From Mycoplasmopsis sturni DSM 22021 (GTDB lineage: Bacteria; Bacillota_I; Bacilli_A; Mycoplasmatales; Metamycoplasmataceae), in NCBI RefSeq assembly GCF_000701485.1, contig NZ_KL370785.1, forward strand, positions 250,957-314,956: 64,000 bases of DNA, given 5' to 3'. Each line of letters starts with the position of its first letter. The stretch's first letter is position 1. Positions 12,667 through 23,409 of the stretch are shown here, one piece after another. The notes under the pieces are model-generated. The model was not told where the DNA came from, did no database searches, and saw only the letters and a program-made list of their open reading frames with translations. The translations under genes were made by a program, and so were the position numbers.

Positions 12667-13017
12667 ATGAAAGATTTACTAGGAATCAAAAGAAAAACCA
12701 AAAAAATTATTGATAACCTCCAAGAAATTGGCGTAAAAGATACTAAAGAAGAGATTAAAAACGACAACAAATTAAGTGATGAAACCAGAAACATTATATA
12801 TACCGAAAATATCGTTTATCCTTCGGAAATGAGCTTTGATGATCGCCAAAAATATGCAACAGACATTGTTAATAACGTGTCTGATAAAATGAATGAAATA
12901 AAGCTTAAAACTTTAAAAAAACAACGTGGAATGTACGGCTTAGCAATTTTATCAGTTATAATTATTTTAAGTGTTGTAATTACTTTGATTTCACTCCTAG
13001 TTATAAATAAAATTTAA
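12667..13017 (+). CDS. Small C-terminally anchored membrane protein, unknown function
   Basis: 116 aa. The first 85 residues are charged and probably helical (Lys-rich start MKDLLGIKRK), and about residues 91-114 form one hydrophobic segment ending close to the C-terminus, so it looks tail-anchored with the bulk in the cytoplasm. There is no ribosome-binding site; a TAAAAT box sits six bases before ATG, suggesting a leaderless message. It stands alone between the tRNA terminator and a bidirectional terminator. I do not recognise the family. Confidence 0.75.
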   Translation: MKDLLGIKRKTKKIIDNLQEIGVKDTKEEIKNDNKLSDETRNIIYTENIVYPSEMSFDDRQKYATDIVNNVSDKMNEIKLKTLKKQRGMYGLAILSVIIILSVVITLISLLVINKI

Positions 13018-13050
13018 TTAAGTGAAAATTATTTTTATAGTAAGAAACAC

Positions 13051-13080
13051 AAAAAAGACACAAGTTATGTGTCTTTTTTT
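13051..13080. terminator. Bidirectional terminator between the 12667 gene and phosphoketolase
   Basis: AAAAAAGACACA pairs with TGTGTCTTTTTT around AGTTA. Nearly the same stem recurs after ffh (39182-39211). Confidence 0.9.
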
Positions 13081-13119
13081 CTTGTCGATATTTTTTGGTG
13101 GTTTTAACTTATTTAGAAA

Positions 13120-15498
13120 TTATTTTTTTACACCTGTTCATTTTCATTCACGAACTTCTGGCATATCAATTCCATGTTCTTTAATGAATTTATTGTGTTT
13201 TTCAATTCTTGCTTTCATTCTGTTAACAAAGTTAACTGATTGTGACTTAAGAGCTGCTTTAGCAGCGGTCATTGACATGTGGAAACGATCCATTTCTGAC
13301 ATTAAACGAATGTCAAATGAAGTAGTGATATCTCCATTTTCACGATATCCGTGTGTGTAAAGGTTTTTATTAGTTCTTAAGAAGAAGATATCTCTAAGAA
13401 GAGCTTCATATCCATGGAATGCAAACACAATTGGCTTATCTTTTGTAAATACTGAATCAAACTCTGAATCACTAAGACCTCTTGGATCTACACTTGGATG
13501 TCTTAATCTAAGAAGATCAAGTACATAAACAAATCTAATTTTAAGTGAAGGGAAAGCTTCATGTAGGTAAGAAATTGTTGCAAGCGCTTCAAGGTTTGGT
13601 TCTGTACCTGATGCAGCAATAACAATATCTGGTTCTTCATTACGTTTAGCAGTTGAAGCTCAATCAATCACTTTGTATCCATTTTTCATCATTTGTTCTA
13701 CTTCTGAAACAGAATATCATTGTTCACGAGGTTGTTTTGAGGCAACAATTAAGTTAATTACATCTCTTTCTCTAAATGATTGGTCAAGAACAGCTAAAAG
13801 TGAATTAGTATCAGCAGGTAAGTATTCACGAATTAATTCAGGTTTTTTATCTGCTAAATGACCTAAGATACCTGGATCTTGGTGGGTGTATCCATTATGA
13901 TCTTGTTGGAATGCTGTTGAAGTAGCAATAACATTAAGCGAAGGATAATCATTTCTTCAGTGAACTTTTTTAGCTTTAGCCACTCATTTCATGTGTTGTG
14001 TAAGCATTGAATCCACAACTCTTAAGAATGATTCATAACTAGCAAAGAATCCATGACGTCCCGTAAGTACATATCCTTCTAAAAATCCTTCAGCTTGGTG
14101 TTCTGAAAGTTGTGAGTCAATAATTCTTCCAGCTGGTGAAAGTGCTTCATCAAGTTCTAGGTTAATTGTTTCCATTCATTGGCGATTAGATACTTTAAGA
14201 ACTTCAAAAAGACGGTTTGATTTTGTTTCATCTGGTCCAAACACACGGAAGTTATCTGGGTTTTGCTTAATAATTTCCGCTACAAATTTACTTGCTTCAG
14301 CCATATCTTGTGCTTTAACTGAACCTGGTTCTACATCAAAAGTAAATTTTCTTCAGTCAGGCATTACAAGTGGTTTTGGATTGATTCCTCCATTTGTAAT
14401 TGGATTCATAGCCATTCTTCGATTTCCTTTTGGAGCAATTTCGGCAATGTCAGCATTGAATTTTCCGTTTTGGTCGAATAATTCATGTGGACGATATGAT
14501 GAGAGTCAATGTTTTAAATCATCAAGATGTTTAGGGTTTTCTGCGGTAACAGGAAGAGGAACTTGGTGAGCTCTAAAACTTCCTTCGTATGTAAGTCCAC
14601 CAAATGAGTGTGGTCCAGTTCATCCTTTTGGTGTTCTAACAACTAATGCAGGTCATAATGGACGAATAGCTGTTTCTGCAGAACCACGACGAGCATTACT
14701 TTGAATTTTAAGAATTTTTTCAATAGCTCTATCGAATTTTTTGGCCATTTTTGCATGTACAGTTTCTTCTTCTCCAACATTAGCTTCAACAAAAATTGCT
14801 TCTCAACCAAATCCTCTAAGTAAATCAGCAATTTCTTCATCAGTTTTTCTTGCTAAAATGGTTGGGTTTGAAATTTTACCACCATTAATATGTAAGATAG
14901 GAAGCACAGCACCATCATTTACAGGGTTAATAAAACTTGATGCGTATCATCCAGCCATTAATGGTCCTGTTTCAGCTTCTCCATCACCAATTACTGTCGC
15001 AGCAATAACAGAAGGGTTATCTAAAATTGCACCAACAGCGTGCGAAATTGAGTATCCTAGCTCTCCTCCTTCATGGATTGATCCTGGAGTTTCAGGAGCC
15101 GCATGAGATGCAGTTCCTCCTGGGAAACTGAAACGCTTAAACATTTGTTTCATCCCTGCTAGATCTTGTGTAATTTCAGGGAATAATTCTGAATATGATC
15201 CATCTAAGTATGAGTTTGAAATCATAACTTGACCACCATGTCCTGGCCCTTCAATATAGAACATATCAAGATCATATTTGTTAATCACACGATTTAAATG
15301 TGCATAAATTAAATTTTGCCCAGGAATAGTTCCTCAGTGTCCAATTGGATAAAGTTTAACATCTTCTGGTTTAAGCTCATCTAAAAGAAGAGGGTTATCT
15401 TTTAGATACATTTGACCAACACTTAAATAGTTAGCAGCTCTTCATCAAGCATGTATTTTTTCTAAGTATGATCTTTTATCATAGGTTTTTTTCAACAT
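13120..15498 (-). CDS. xfp: Xylulose-5-phosphate/fructose-6-phosphate phosphoketolase
   Basis: 792 aa, the usual family length. This thiamine-diphosphate enzyme cleaves xylulose-5-P (or fructose-6-P) with phosphate to acetyl phosphate and a triose/tetrose phosphate, feeding acetate kinase for ATP. Family sequences are plain: [14 protein letters not shown], the ThDP-binding [21 protein letters not shown], and the C-terminal region with [13 protein letters not shown] and [15 protein letters not shown] codons fall at conserved Trp sites, including near the C-terminus (EWKWTG). ATG at 15498 has AAGGAT upstream. It is monocistronic: terminators flank its 3' side and the divergent side. A -10 TATAAT lies at 15590-15595 and a 19-bp palindrome at 15620-15638 may be an operator. 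Confidence 0.97.
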
Positions 15499-15589
15499 AT
15501 TATCCTTTCACTTACTAAAAAATTATTGAAATTATTTCGAACATATTTACTTTTTTGCATCTAAATTTAAATAAATATATTGTAACAAT

Positions 15590-15595
15590 ATTATA
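15590..15595 (-). promoter_or_regulatory. -10 box of xfp
   Basis: TATAAT on the minus strand, 91 bases upstream of the xfp ATG, implying a leader of about 85 nt. No good -35 is visible. Confidence 0.6.
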
Positions 15596-15619
15596 CCAAA
15601 ATTCGATTACTTTCTCGAT

Positions 15620-15638
15620 TGTGGAAATTATTACCACA
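15620..15638. promoter_or_regulatory. Near-perfect 19-bp palindrome upstream of the xfp promoter
   Basis: TGTGGaAATtATTaCCACA: all pairs match except one around a central T. It sits about 25 bp upstream of the xfp -10 box, a plausible operator position. The binding protein is unknown. Confidence 0.5.
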
Positions 15639-15716
15639 TTGCAAGAATTTTATTTTTTCTTTGCATAAAATATGGTTTTTTTACCATTTCAATTGAGGAA
15701 ATAAATCAAAAAGAAT

Positions 15717-15749
15717 AAAAATACAATGAGCAAATTCTCATTGTATTTT
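15717..15749. terminator. Terminator after the nucleoside-type ABC operon
   Basis: AAAATACAATGAG pairs with CTCATTGTATTTT around CAAATT. It lies just beyond the last permease stop on the minus strand. Confidence 0.9.
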
Positions 15750-15753
15750 AAAA

Positions 15754-16725
15754 TTAACGTTTTGATTTGTCATATGGTATTCCCGCCGCGGCTGGTCCAT
15801 ATGAGTTCTTGCTTTGAAAAATAATCACAATCAAAGTAAGTAAATAAGGAATAACTAATAATAAATCTGAATATTTTTCAATTGATGGACCAAATAAAGA
15901 AATACCGTAACTAGAAAATGAAATCATTAACGAGAATAAGAATGATACAATAATTGAAATACTAATTTTTCAACGTGAAGTAATCATAATTGCTAAGGCA
16001 ATAAATCCAAGCCCGGCCACATCATTGGTTGCACTAAATTCTACAATATTACTTTGAGCAAAGAATGAACCACCAATTCCAGCCACAATTCCAGCTAGAA
16101 CAACTCCCTGTCATTTTTTAGCATTAACATTAATTCCGGCCACATCAGCAGCTTGTGGATTTTCACCAATAGCTCTAAATCTTAGTCCTCAGCGAGTTTT
16201 TCTTAAAGCAAATCACGAAATTCCAGCAACAATTAAAGTTACTATAATTTTAATTGAGAGTAAATTAGATCACTCAGAACGGTTAGTTGAAAGTGCTAAT
16301 TCACCTCTAAAAGGTAGCGTTAATGTTGTGGAAGCTTTTTGCACCGCTAATAAAACAATCACTAAAAGACCAGTAATTCCAACAACTAAGATATTAATAG
16401 CAAATCCTGATACAGTTTGGTCACTTTTTAGTTTAATAGTTGCAAAACCAAATAAAAGAGAAAATAAACCGGTAGCAAGTGCACTAATAATGATAATTGG
16501 TATTTGAAGTCAAGAGCTAATTTCTTTTTCGGCAGATTCTGGATAACTAGATAAAATAATATGACCAATAATAATAGATAATGTGGCATAAATTAATGCC
16601 CCAAAAATTAAGAAACCATTAATTGCAATATTAACAATTCCAGCGCGTTCAGAAAAAATTCCCGAAATTGTTCCTAAAAGCAACACACAAAAATAAAGAA
16701 CTGCAACATTAAATATAAGTGCCAT
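15754..16725 (-). CDS. Nucleoside-type ABC importer permease 2 (NupQ/YufQ-like)
   Basis: 323 aa integral membrane protein with about eight to nine hydrophobic segments. Motifs typical of the BPD_transp_2 family: SERAGIVNIAINGFLIFGA near the N-terminus (residues about 24-43), GLRFRAIGENPQAADVAGI in the cytoplasmic coupling loop, and a GIGGSFFA loop. It is the second permease of the BMP-lipoprotein importer (BmpA/NupABC group, nucleosides or related compounds). The ATG overlaps the stop of the preceding permease by one base (TAATG), so the two are translationally coupled, as expected for a heterodimeric pore. It is the last gene of the operon, followed by a terminator. Confidence 0.9.
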
Positions 16726-18344
16726 TAGTTTGCTTTCCTTTCGGGTTCATAAGAATGAATTCATTGGATAAACTTGCTAGTAATATTTTTTTGCAATGAA
16801 TTTTGATATTTAGTTTCTTTAAAGTTAGTATATTCTGTTTTTAATTCAGACTTTGCAACTTGGTATCGGTTTTTTTCTTCGTTATATTTTCCGATTCCAA
16901 GTGATTCTTGCGAAGCATTAAATTCTTGACGTTTTTTTGATATTTCTGAATACATTTCAAGAATTTGTTCATTATTATAATCTTTAGAATTATTAATTAA
17001 TAAAGCAATCTCATTTTCAAAATTAATTCGAGCTTTTCGATTTAATGTTTTTAATTTAATTTCATTAAAATGAGTTTTTGTCACTTTTATCTTTTTACTA
17101 AAAATAAGCTTGAATTTATCTTTATAGTAAGCAAAGAATTTTATTCAATACTCTCTTGTAAAAATTAAATATGAATATTTAAAAGTCGTTCGCAATGGTC
17201 TAAATTTATAGAAAAGAATGGCTAAGGCGGCCATAAAGACAATTAAACCGGTAATTAAACCGAAAAATTCTGGTTTAAGACTTTCTGAACCTGGTCTAAA
17301 TTGAAAACCAATTGCACCGTTTTTAATTATCGCAAAAACAATTGAGGTTAGCCCTACTCCAATAGCAGAATTAAGACCAATAAGAGAAATGGCAATGGAA
17401 TCAAATCCAATCGTAGCAACATTTTTAATTCCATCAATTTTACTAATATAAAGAACATAATAGTAAAAACCTGCAATTCCAGCAAGAGCACCTGAAAATC
17501 CCATTACTCCAACTGTTAGTAATTTTTGATTAATACCAACATAGCTTGCATTGCTTTTGTTAATTCCGATCATTCTAAGAGAGTAACCGAGTTTTGTTTT
17601 TTTGTAAACAAAGGTCATAAAAATAATTAAGACAACAAATAAAGTAAGTCCAAAAATAATAAAAGTTGTTAAAGTTGTTTCTTCTATAAAAAGTCCAGCA
17701 GTTCCTTCAATTTCATTAAAGTAATTATATTTTTCTGCACCTTCCATAAAAACATTATTTTGACCTCTAAATAATCATGCACTAAGAAAAACAACAATTC
17801 AGTTAACAAAAATAGTTGAAATAACTTCGTGAACATTAAAAAATGCTTTGAGAAAACCTGAGAAAGCACCAGCTAACATCCCGATAATTATTGAAACAAA
17901 AAACATCGAGAAAAGAAAGCTATCAGATACTCCATCTTCAAATGGACTTCGATTAATGATTAAAATCGAAAAGAACAAAATTGCTGGAAGCAACATTTGC
18001 GAAGGAATACCGATATTAAATAATCCTGATTTAAAGGAAACAGAAACAGCAATTCCTGAAAAACCTAAAATAATAATCAAAAGATAAAATTTAGGGAGTA
18101 ATGTTGGGTTAAAAGCATTATCAAATAATGCTGTAACAAAAGTAAAAAGTCCCGTTTCTTCAGGGTGTTCACCAGTTCTTCCGATAATAACGTAAATAAT
18201 CGAAGTAATAAAGAAACCAAAAAAGACCGCTCAAAGTGAGGCATAAACTTTTTTTCGACCAACTTGACGATCTTCAAAAGTAATAAAGGAAGTTGCTTTT
18301 GATAAACCTTGTTTGATAATGTCTATCTTATTGTTTTTATTCAC
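16725..18344 (-). CDS. Nucleoside-type ABC importer permease 1 (NupP/YufP-like)
   Basis: 539 aa, longer than typical for the family because of a charged cytoplasmic C-terminal tail of about 120 residues (about 420-539, rich in Lys/Glu). The membrane part has about eight to ten helices and the loop YSLRMIGINKSNASYVGI that contacts the ATPase. It starts with GTG at 18344, which overlaps the ATPase stop by 8 nt (GTGAATAA) and is preceded by a strong AAAGGAGGT. It ends in TAATG with the next permease. Membrane pore subunit of the BMP-dependent importer. The role of the coiled C-terminal tail is unknown. Confidence 0.9.
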
Positions 18345-20595
18345 TAACACCTCCTTTATGTTGTTTATTTGCCATATAAACTCCAATATCTGTTCGTGTG
18401 AGTTTATCTGCGTTTTGAATTGTTACTAATTGTCCTTCGTTTATAACAGCAATTCGATCAGCTAAAGCAAAAACTTCATCTAGCTCATACGAAATAAGCA
18501 AAATAGCTTTTCCGGCTTGTTTTTCTTTAATGATTCGTTCGTGAATATTCTTAATCGCACCAACATCTAACCCACGTGTTGGTTGGACAATTAAAATAAA
18601 ATCATGTGGAGTTTCCATTTCACGCCCAACGATGAACTTTTGCTGGTTACCCCCTGATAAAGAACGTGACTTAGAAATACCATTTCTTGCACCACGAACA
18701 TCATATTTATCAATAATTGATAAGGTTTCTTGTTTAATTACTTTATCTTTAAAAATCCCAAAGAATGTATATTTTTTATCTCATAAACGTCTTAAGACTG
18801 TATTTTCTTTAATTGAATAATCAAGTGCTAAACCATGTTTATGACGATCCGAAGGAATATACGATAGCCCTAATTGAGATGCTTGAAAAACATTTAAATC
18901 ATTTAATTCAACATAATCATTATTTTTATTAGTTCTTTGAATAATAATAAGTGATGTACTTACAATAAATAACATTATTCAAAAAATTAATAAAAGAAGG
19001 AAACTAAAAATAGTTGTAAGAATTCCTAAAATCTTAATTGCTTGCCTTCCGATAATAATTGCCGAAAAGAAAAGCACAAAAAACGAAAGAACTGACACAC
19101 TATAAATTAAGACATCATTAATTATTTTTTTATTTTTTAATTGAACATGCATCTTAACTTTTTTGTGATAAATAGCAAAATTTAAGAGAATAAATATAAA
19201 TGATAAAATTCCTAAACCTAGCGAAATTCCGCCAAAAATGGTGTAGTAATTATCAAATAACTTGGTAGATATTCCGATTAAAAAGATTATAAAGATAAGA
19301 CTCAAAAGAATAAGAGTATTATGATTCATAATTTTTTGGAATGTTAGTTCCTTTTTGTTGAATAATTTTTCATAATGTATTTTGCCATCTAAATAAAGGC
19401 TTTTGATTCGACTACCAAAAACTTGCTTAATAAAAAGAGTTCCTAAAACAAAACCAAAGATAACTAAGATAATTCCATAAACTATTTGAACACTATTATT
19501 AAGTAAATTAGTAGAATTGATTGCAAAAAGAGGAATTGAAGAAATTAAAAATAAGATAGAAAGAACTAAAAAAGATATTTTTTTGATTTTGTTTATCTTG
19601 TCTAATTCGGCAAATTTTTGTTTAACAAATTGAGTTTTTTTAAGAAGAACTTTTCCAGAGGCAATTTCTTTCATACCAGAAATAGCATACTCTAAATCGG
19701 TTTGACCATTACCTTCTACACCTGCAATAGCAACTATTTCACCTGAGCGAATATCTAAATTAAAGTTTTTGATTGATTTTTCTCCAATAGTTGAAACGTT
19801 GCTTATTTTTAAAATAACATCATTATTTGAGCTATCACTATATTGGTTCTTGATAACTTCAACATCACCACCTACCATAAGTGAAGCAATTTCTGGGATT
19901 GAAAGAGAGGCAACATTAAAATTACCTTTAACTTCACCATGTCTAATAACAGTGGCATTATCGGCAACTTCCTTAACTTCAAGAAGTTTATGAGAGATAA
20001 AGATGATGGTTTTGCCTTCTTTTTTAAATAGTTTAAAGGTATTTAACAAACCTTGGATTTCTTCATCAGTAAGAACTGCTGTTGGTTCATCAAAAATAAG
20101 AATATCAGAATCACGATAAAGCATTTTCATGATTTCGACTTTTTGTTGAGTTGCAACAGTCTCTTTTCCGGTTAAATTATTTAAGTCAAAATATAAATTA
20201 AATGTTTCTTGAATAGCTTTAATTTTTTTAATAGCTTTTTGTTTATCGATTGTACGAGTATTTTTATTATATGGTTCATCCCCTAAAATGATGTTTTCTA
20301 AATTGGTATAAACATCAACTAACTTAAAGTGTTGGTGCACCATTCCGATACCCAATTTATTAGCATCGTTTGGGCCATTAATAATAACTTCTTTTCCATT
20401 AACTTTAATATGACCCTTATCAGGTTGATAAAGACCAAATAAAATTGACATTAAGGTACTTTTACCAGCACCATTTTCACCAATTAAAGCGTGAATAGAA
20501 CCTTTTACGACTTCAAAACTAATATTTTGGTTAGCTTTTATTTCTCCAAAATGTTTTGAAACATTAACAAATTCAATAGCGTTAATTTTTTTCAT
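18337..20595 (-). CDS. ABC importer ATPase (NupO/RbsA-like tandem NBDs) with inserted membrane domain
   Basis: 752 aa; RbsA/MglA/NupO-type proteins are about 500-520 aa. NBD1 has Walker A GENGAGKST (40-48), Walker B ILIFDEPTAV and H-loop FISHKL. NBD2 begins near 260 with the degenerate Walker A GVEGNGQTD (292-300) normal for this class. Instead of running on, it is interrupted at about residue 320 by some 240 residues with about six strongly hydrophobic helices (about 336-560), then resumes with LGLSYIPSDRHKHGL, signature LSGGNQQK, IVQPTRGLD and LISYELDEV. The frame is open through both junctions. An even helix number would put both NBD2 halves in the cytoplasm. It is 18 nt downstream of the lipoprotein gene and overlaps permease 1. 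Confidence 0.9.
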
Positions 20596-20613
20596 AATTT
20601 AAAAATCTTAAAA

Positions 20614-21960
20614 CTATTTGTTAACTTCTTTTCTAAGCTCTTCTACTAATTTATCTTGTTCTAAATCTGCACCTGATTGAGTTGCTTTGTTACTAATGAG
20701 AAGATCTCTATCTTCTTTTGTTAAAGTATTGAATTTTTGAATTGCTTCTTCAATAAATTTTTTCATTTCTGCGTTATCTTTTTCGTCTTTAAGATGTGGT
20801 TCAGATATATCTACTCATTTTTGTTGATATCCTAATTTATATTTTCCATTATCCGATTGAACACCTTTAAGGTTTTTAGGTTCTACAGCAAAAACATGTC
20901 TAAGGATTGTTTCATAAACTGATTGACCAATTCCTTTGGTAATGCTTGTAATGAATCTTTCGGTATTTGCAGGGTTAGCTAAACCTTGGTCTACGTCAAC
21001 ACCAATTATCTTGGTATCATTTTCGTTACGTGTTTTAAGAAGATCTGCTAATTTATCTGTTGCTGGTCCAGCCACAGGTAATACAACATTTGGTTTTTCT
21101 GAATTAAGCATATTTTCAATTGCTGAACTCATTGTTGAATCTGGAGCAAAACCTGTATTTAAAGGAACTGAATTTTTATTTGTAGAAACTTTTTTATCTG
21201 CGTGTTCTTTGTTATATGCAGCCATTCCTCTATAAAATCCAGTCATAAAGTCTGTAACAGCATTAAATGGAGCTCCACCAATTAATCCTACTTTTCTCTT
21301 TTCAGCTGTTTCGGTTGGGAATTTGTATGCTAAATATAATGAAGTTGCATACCCAGCTATTCAAGCAGCTTCTTGAACATAGTATTGTAATGAGTAAAAT
21401 CTTGTAAATCCATGTAAATACTTATCTTCGGGTTTAGGAAAGTCTACCGAGATAATTGTTACACCTGAATCCTCAAGTGTTTTTCCATTGCTTCTTAAAA
21501 AAGTTTTAATTGGTGTTTCGTGACCAAAACCTGAGAGAACTCAAACTTTTTTCCCTTGAGCTAAGGCATTTTTATAAGCTTGATCATATTTTGCTTGTTC
21601 AATAGCATCAATATAGGTTGTTTCACCTGATTGATCATAAATTTGAAGTAATGCTTCTCATGTTGATTGATTAAATGAACGGTCCTTTATTCTTCCTGAG
21701 TCAGCAATAACAACCATTGATTTATTTTTAGCATCTGTAATTTTAGAAGCATCAAATTGATCATCGGTATGAATCAGTGATACTCTTTCGTTTTTATTGA
21801 TATAAAATCCAGGTTTTTTAACTTTAGCACCTGAACTATCATTTGAATTTGTTTCAGAAGAAGTAGTTTTACTATTAGAACAAGATGCCGAAATTGCAAC
21901 TGATGTTGCTAGTGTAGCAAAAGTTGAACTAAATAGTAAGAGATTTTTAAGTTTTTTCAT
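20614..21960 (-). CDS. BMP-family substrate-binding lipoprotein of nucleoside-type ABC importer
   Basis: 448 aa. Signal peptide with lipobox ISASC (Cys27), then a Ser/Asn-rich spacer and a periplasmic-binding-protein fold of the basic membrane protein (BmpA/Med) family: VVIADSGRIKDRSFNQS near the N-terminus, and NVVLPVAGPATDKLADLL with IIGVDVDQGLANP in the second lobe. It would sit on the outer face of the membrane and hand nucleosides or similar solutes to the two permeases. First gene of the operon; AAAAGGGAAATC precedes ATG and a TATAAT box lies at 22028-22033. Confidence 0.9.
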
Positions 21961-22027
21961 GATTTCCCTTTTCTTGTTTAAAGCAACTACTAACTGTTAA
22001 AATGCTATTCTTGTAATTGCTAATTTA

Positions 22028-22033
22028 ATTATA
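22028..22033 (-). promoter_or_regulatory. -10 box of the BMP-lipoprotein ABC operon
   Basis: TATAAT on the minus strand about 68 bases upstream of the lipoprotein ATG, just past the glyA terminator. Confidence 0.5.
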
Positions 22034-22100
22034 TTATTTTAGGTACTTTTTAAAAGACTTTAACATTCAAAATCGGTGTTTTTCATACTTTTTCCACATA

Positions 22101-22136
22101 TAAAAAGAAAAAATAGACCACAATAAATGGTCTATT
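22101..22136 (-). terminator. Terminator of the rarA-pheS-ung-pheT-glyA operon
   Basis: AATAGACCA and TGGTCTATT pair around a 7-nt loop; on the minus strand a U-rich run follows (complement of 22101-22111). Confidence 0.85.
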
Positions 22137-22142
22137 ACGAAC

Positions 22143-23399
22143 TTAAATATAACTTTTTAAAATTGGGTAATTAAGCAACATTGCTTTAACTTCATTTTGG
22201 ATTTCAACAAGCTTATCAGAATTATTTTCCAATTGAGAAAAATTTCTTAAAACATAATCTATAATGTTGGCAAGTTTTTCTCATTGATCAAATTTTCTAC
22301 TTGTCATTGCTGCTGTTCCTAAACGGATTCCACTTGCTACTGTAGGTGAGAGACTATCAAAAGGAATTGAGTTTTTGTTGATTGTAATATTGACTTTTTC
22401 TAAAATGCTTTCTGCTTGTTTTCCAGAAATATTATATGTTTGTTTAACGTCAATCATAAACAAATGATTGTCTGTTCCGCCAGAAATAATTTTGGCACCT
22501 TTATCTTTAAATGCTTGGCTAAAAATTCTTGCATTTTCAACAATTTGTTTAGCATATTCTTTAAATTGTGGCTGCATTGCTTCATAAAAAGCAACAGCTT
22601 TTCCGGCAATAGCATGAAATAAAGGTCCACCTTGATAACCCGGGAAAACTCAACGATCTACCTTTTTAGCAATCTCTGGATCATTGGTCATAATTACACC
22701 CCCACGTCCACCACGAAGGGTTTTATGGGTTGTTGAGGTAATAATATCGGCATAACCAACAGGAGAAGGGTGCACACCACCAGCAATTAAACCGGCAATA
22801 TGTGCAATATCAGCCATTAACTTAGCCCCACACTTATCTGCAATTTCCCTAAAACGTTTAAAATCAATAATTCTCGGATATGCTGAATATCCACAAATAA
22901 TTAAATCCGGTTTTTCTTCAAGTGCTTTTGCTTCAATGGCATCATAATCTAAAAATCCATCTGCCCCAACATCATAAGTAACTGAATCATAAAAGATTCC
23001 ACTAAAAGAAATTTTATAACCATGAGTAAGGTGCCCGCCTGAAGAAAGACTTAAACCCATTATTTTTCCTTTTTCCGGAACTACACTAGCAATTGCTGCA
23101 GCGTTAGCTACTGAACCAGAATATGGTTGGACATTGGCATAATCGACATTAAAAATTAATTTTAAGCGGTCAATTGCTGCTTGTTCTACAATATCAACAT
23201 TTTCACAACTTCCATAATAACGACGCCCCGGATACCCTTCACCATATTTATTTGTTAAAACACTTCCTTGTGCAACCAAAACATCTTCTGAAACATAGTT
23301 TTCAGAAGCAATTAATTCTACATGTTCTTGTTGTCTCACTAATTCATTATTAATGGCATCTTGAACTATTTGATCATTTAGTTTAATTTTTTGGTACAT
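22143..23399 (-). CDS. glyA: Serine hydroxymethyltransferase
   Basis: 418 aa, normal length. PLP enzyme that interconverts serine and glycine with tetrahydrofolate, supplying one-carbon units. Recognisable blocks: [12 protein letters not shown] (about 30-41), [15 protein letters not shown]-like region ([15 protein letters not shown]), [21 protein letters not shown], and the PLP-lysine site [14 protein letters not shown] chose the ATG at 23399 because TAGGTG lies just upstream; an in-frame GTG six bases earlier is the alternative. It begins 10 bases after the pheT stop and is the last gene of the operon. Confidence 0.97.
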
Positions 23400-23409
23400 A
23401 ATCACCTAC

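Noticed and set aside
14741-15106. 121-codon open frame opposite phosphoketolase
   Set aside because: Antisense of the well-conserved GDGEAETGP region of xfp; no start signal and no recognisable domain.
18910-19640. Chimeric assembly joining two genes in the ABC ATPase
   Set aside because: The frame is open across both junctions, NBD2 motifs resume in the right order, and the operon context is unbroken; kept as a real insertion pending confirmation.
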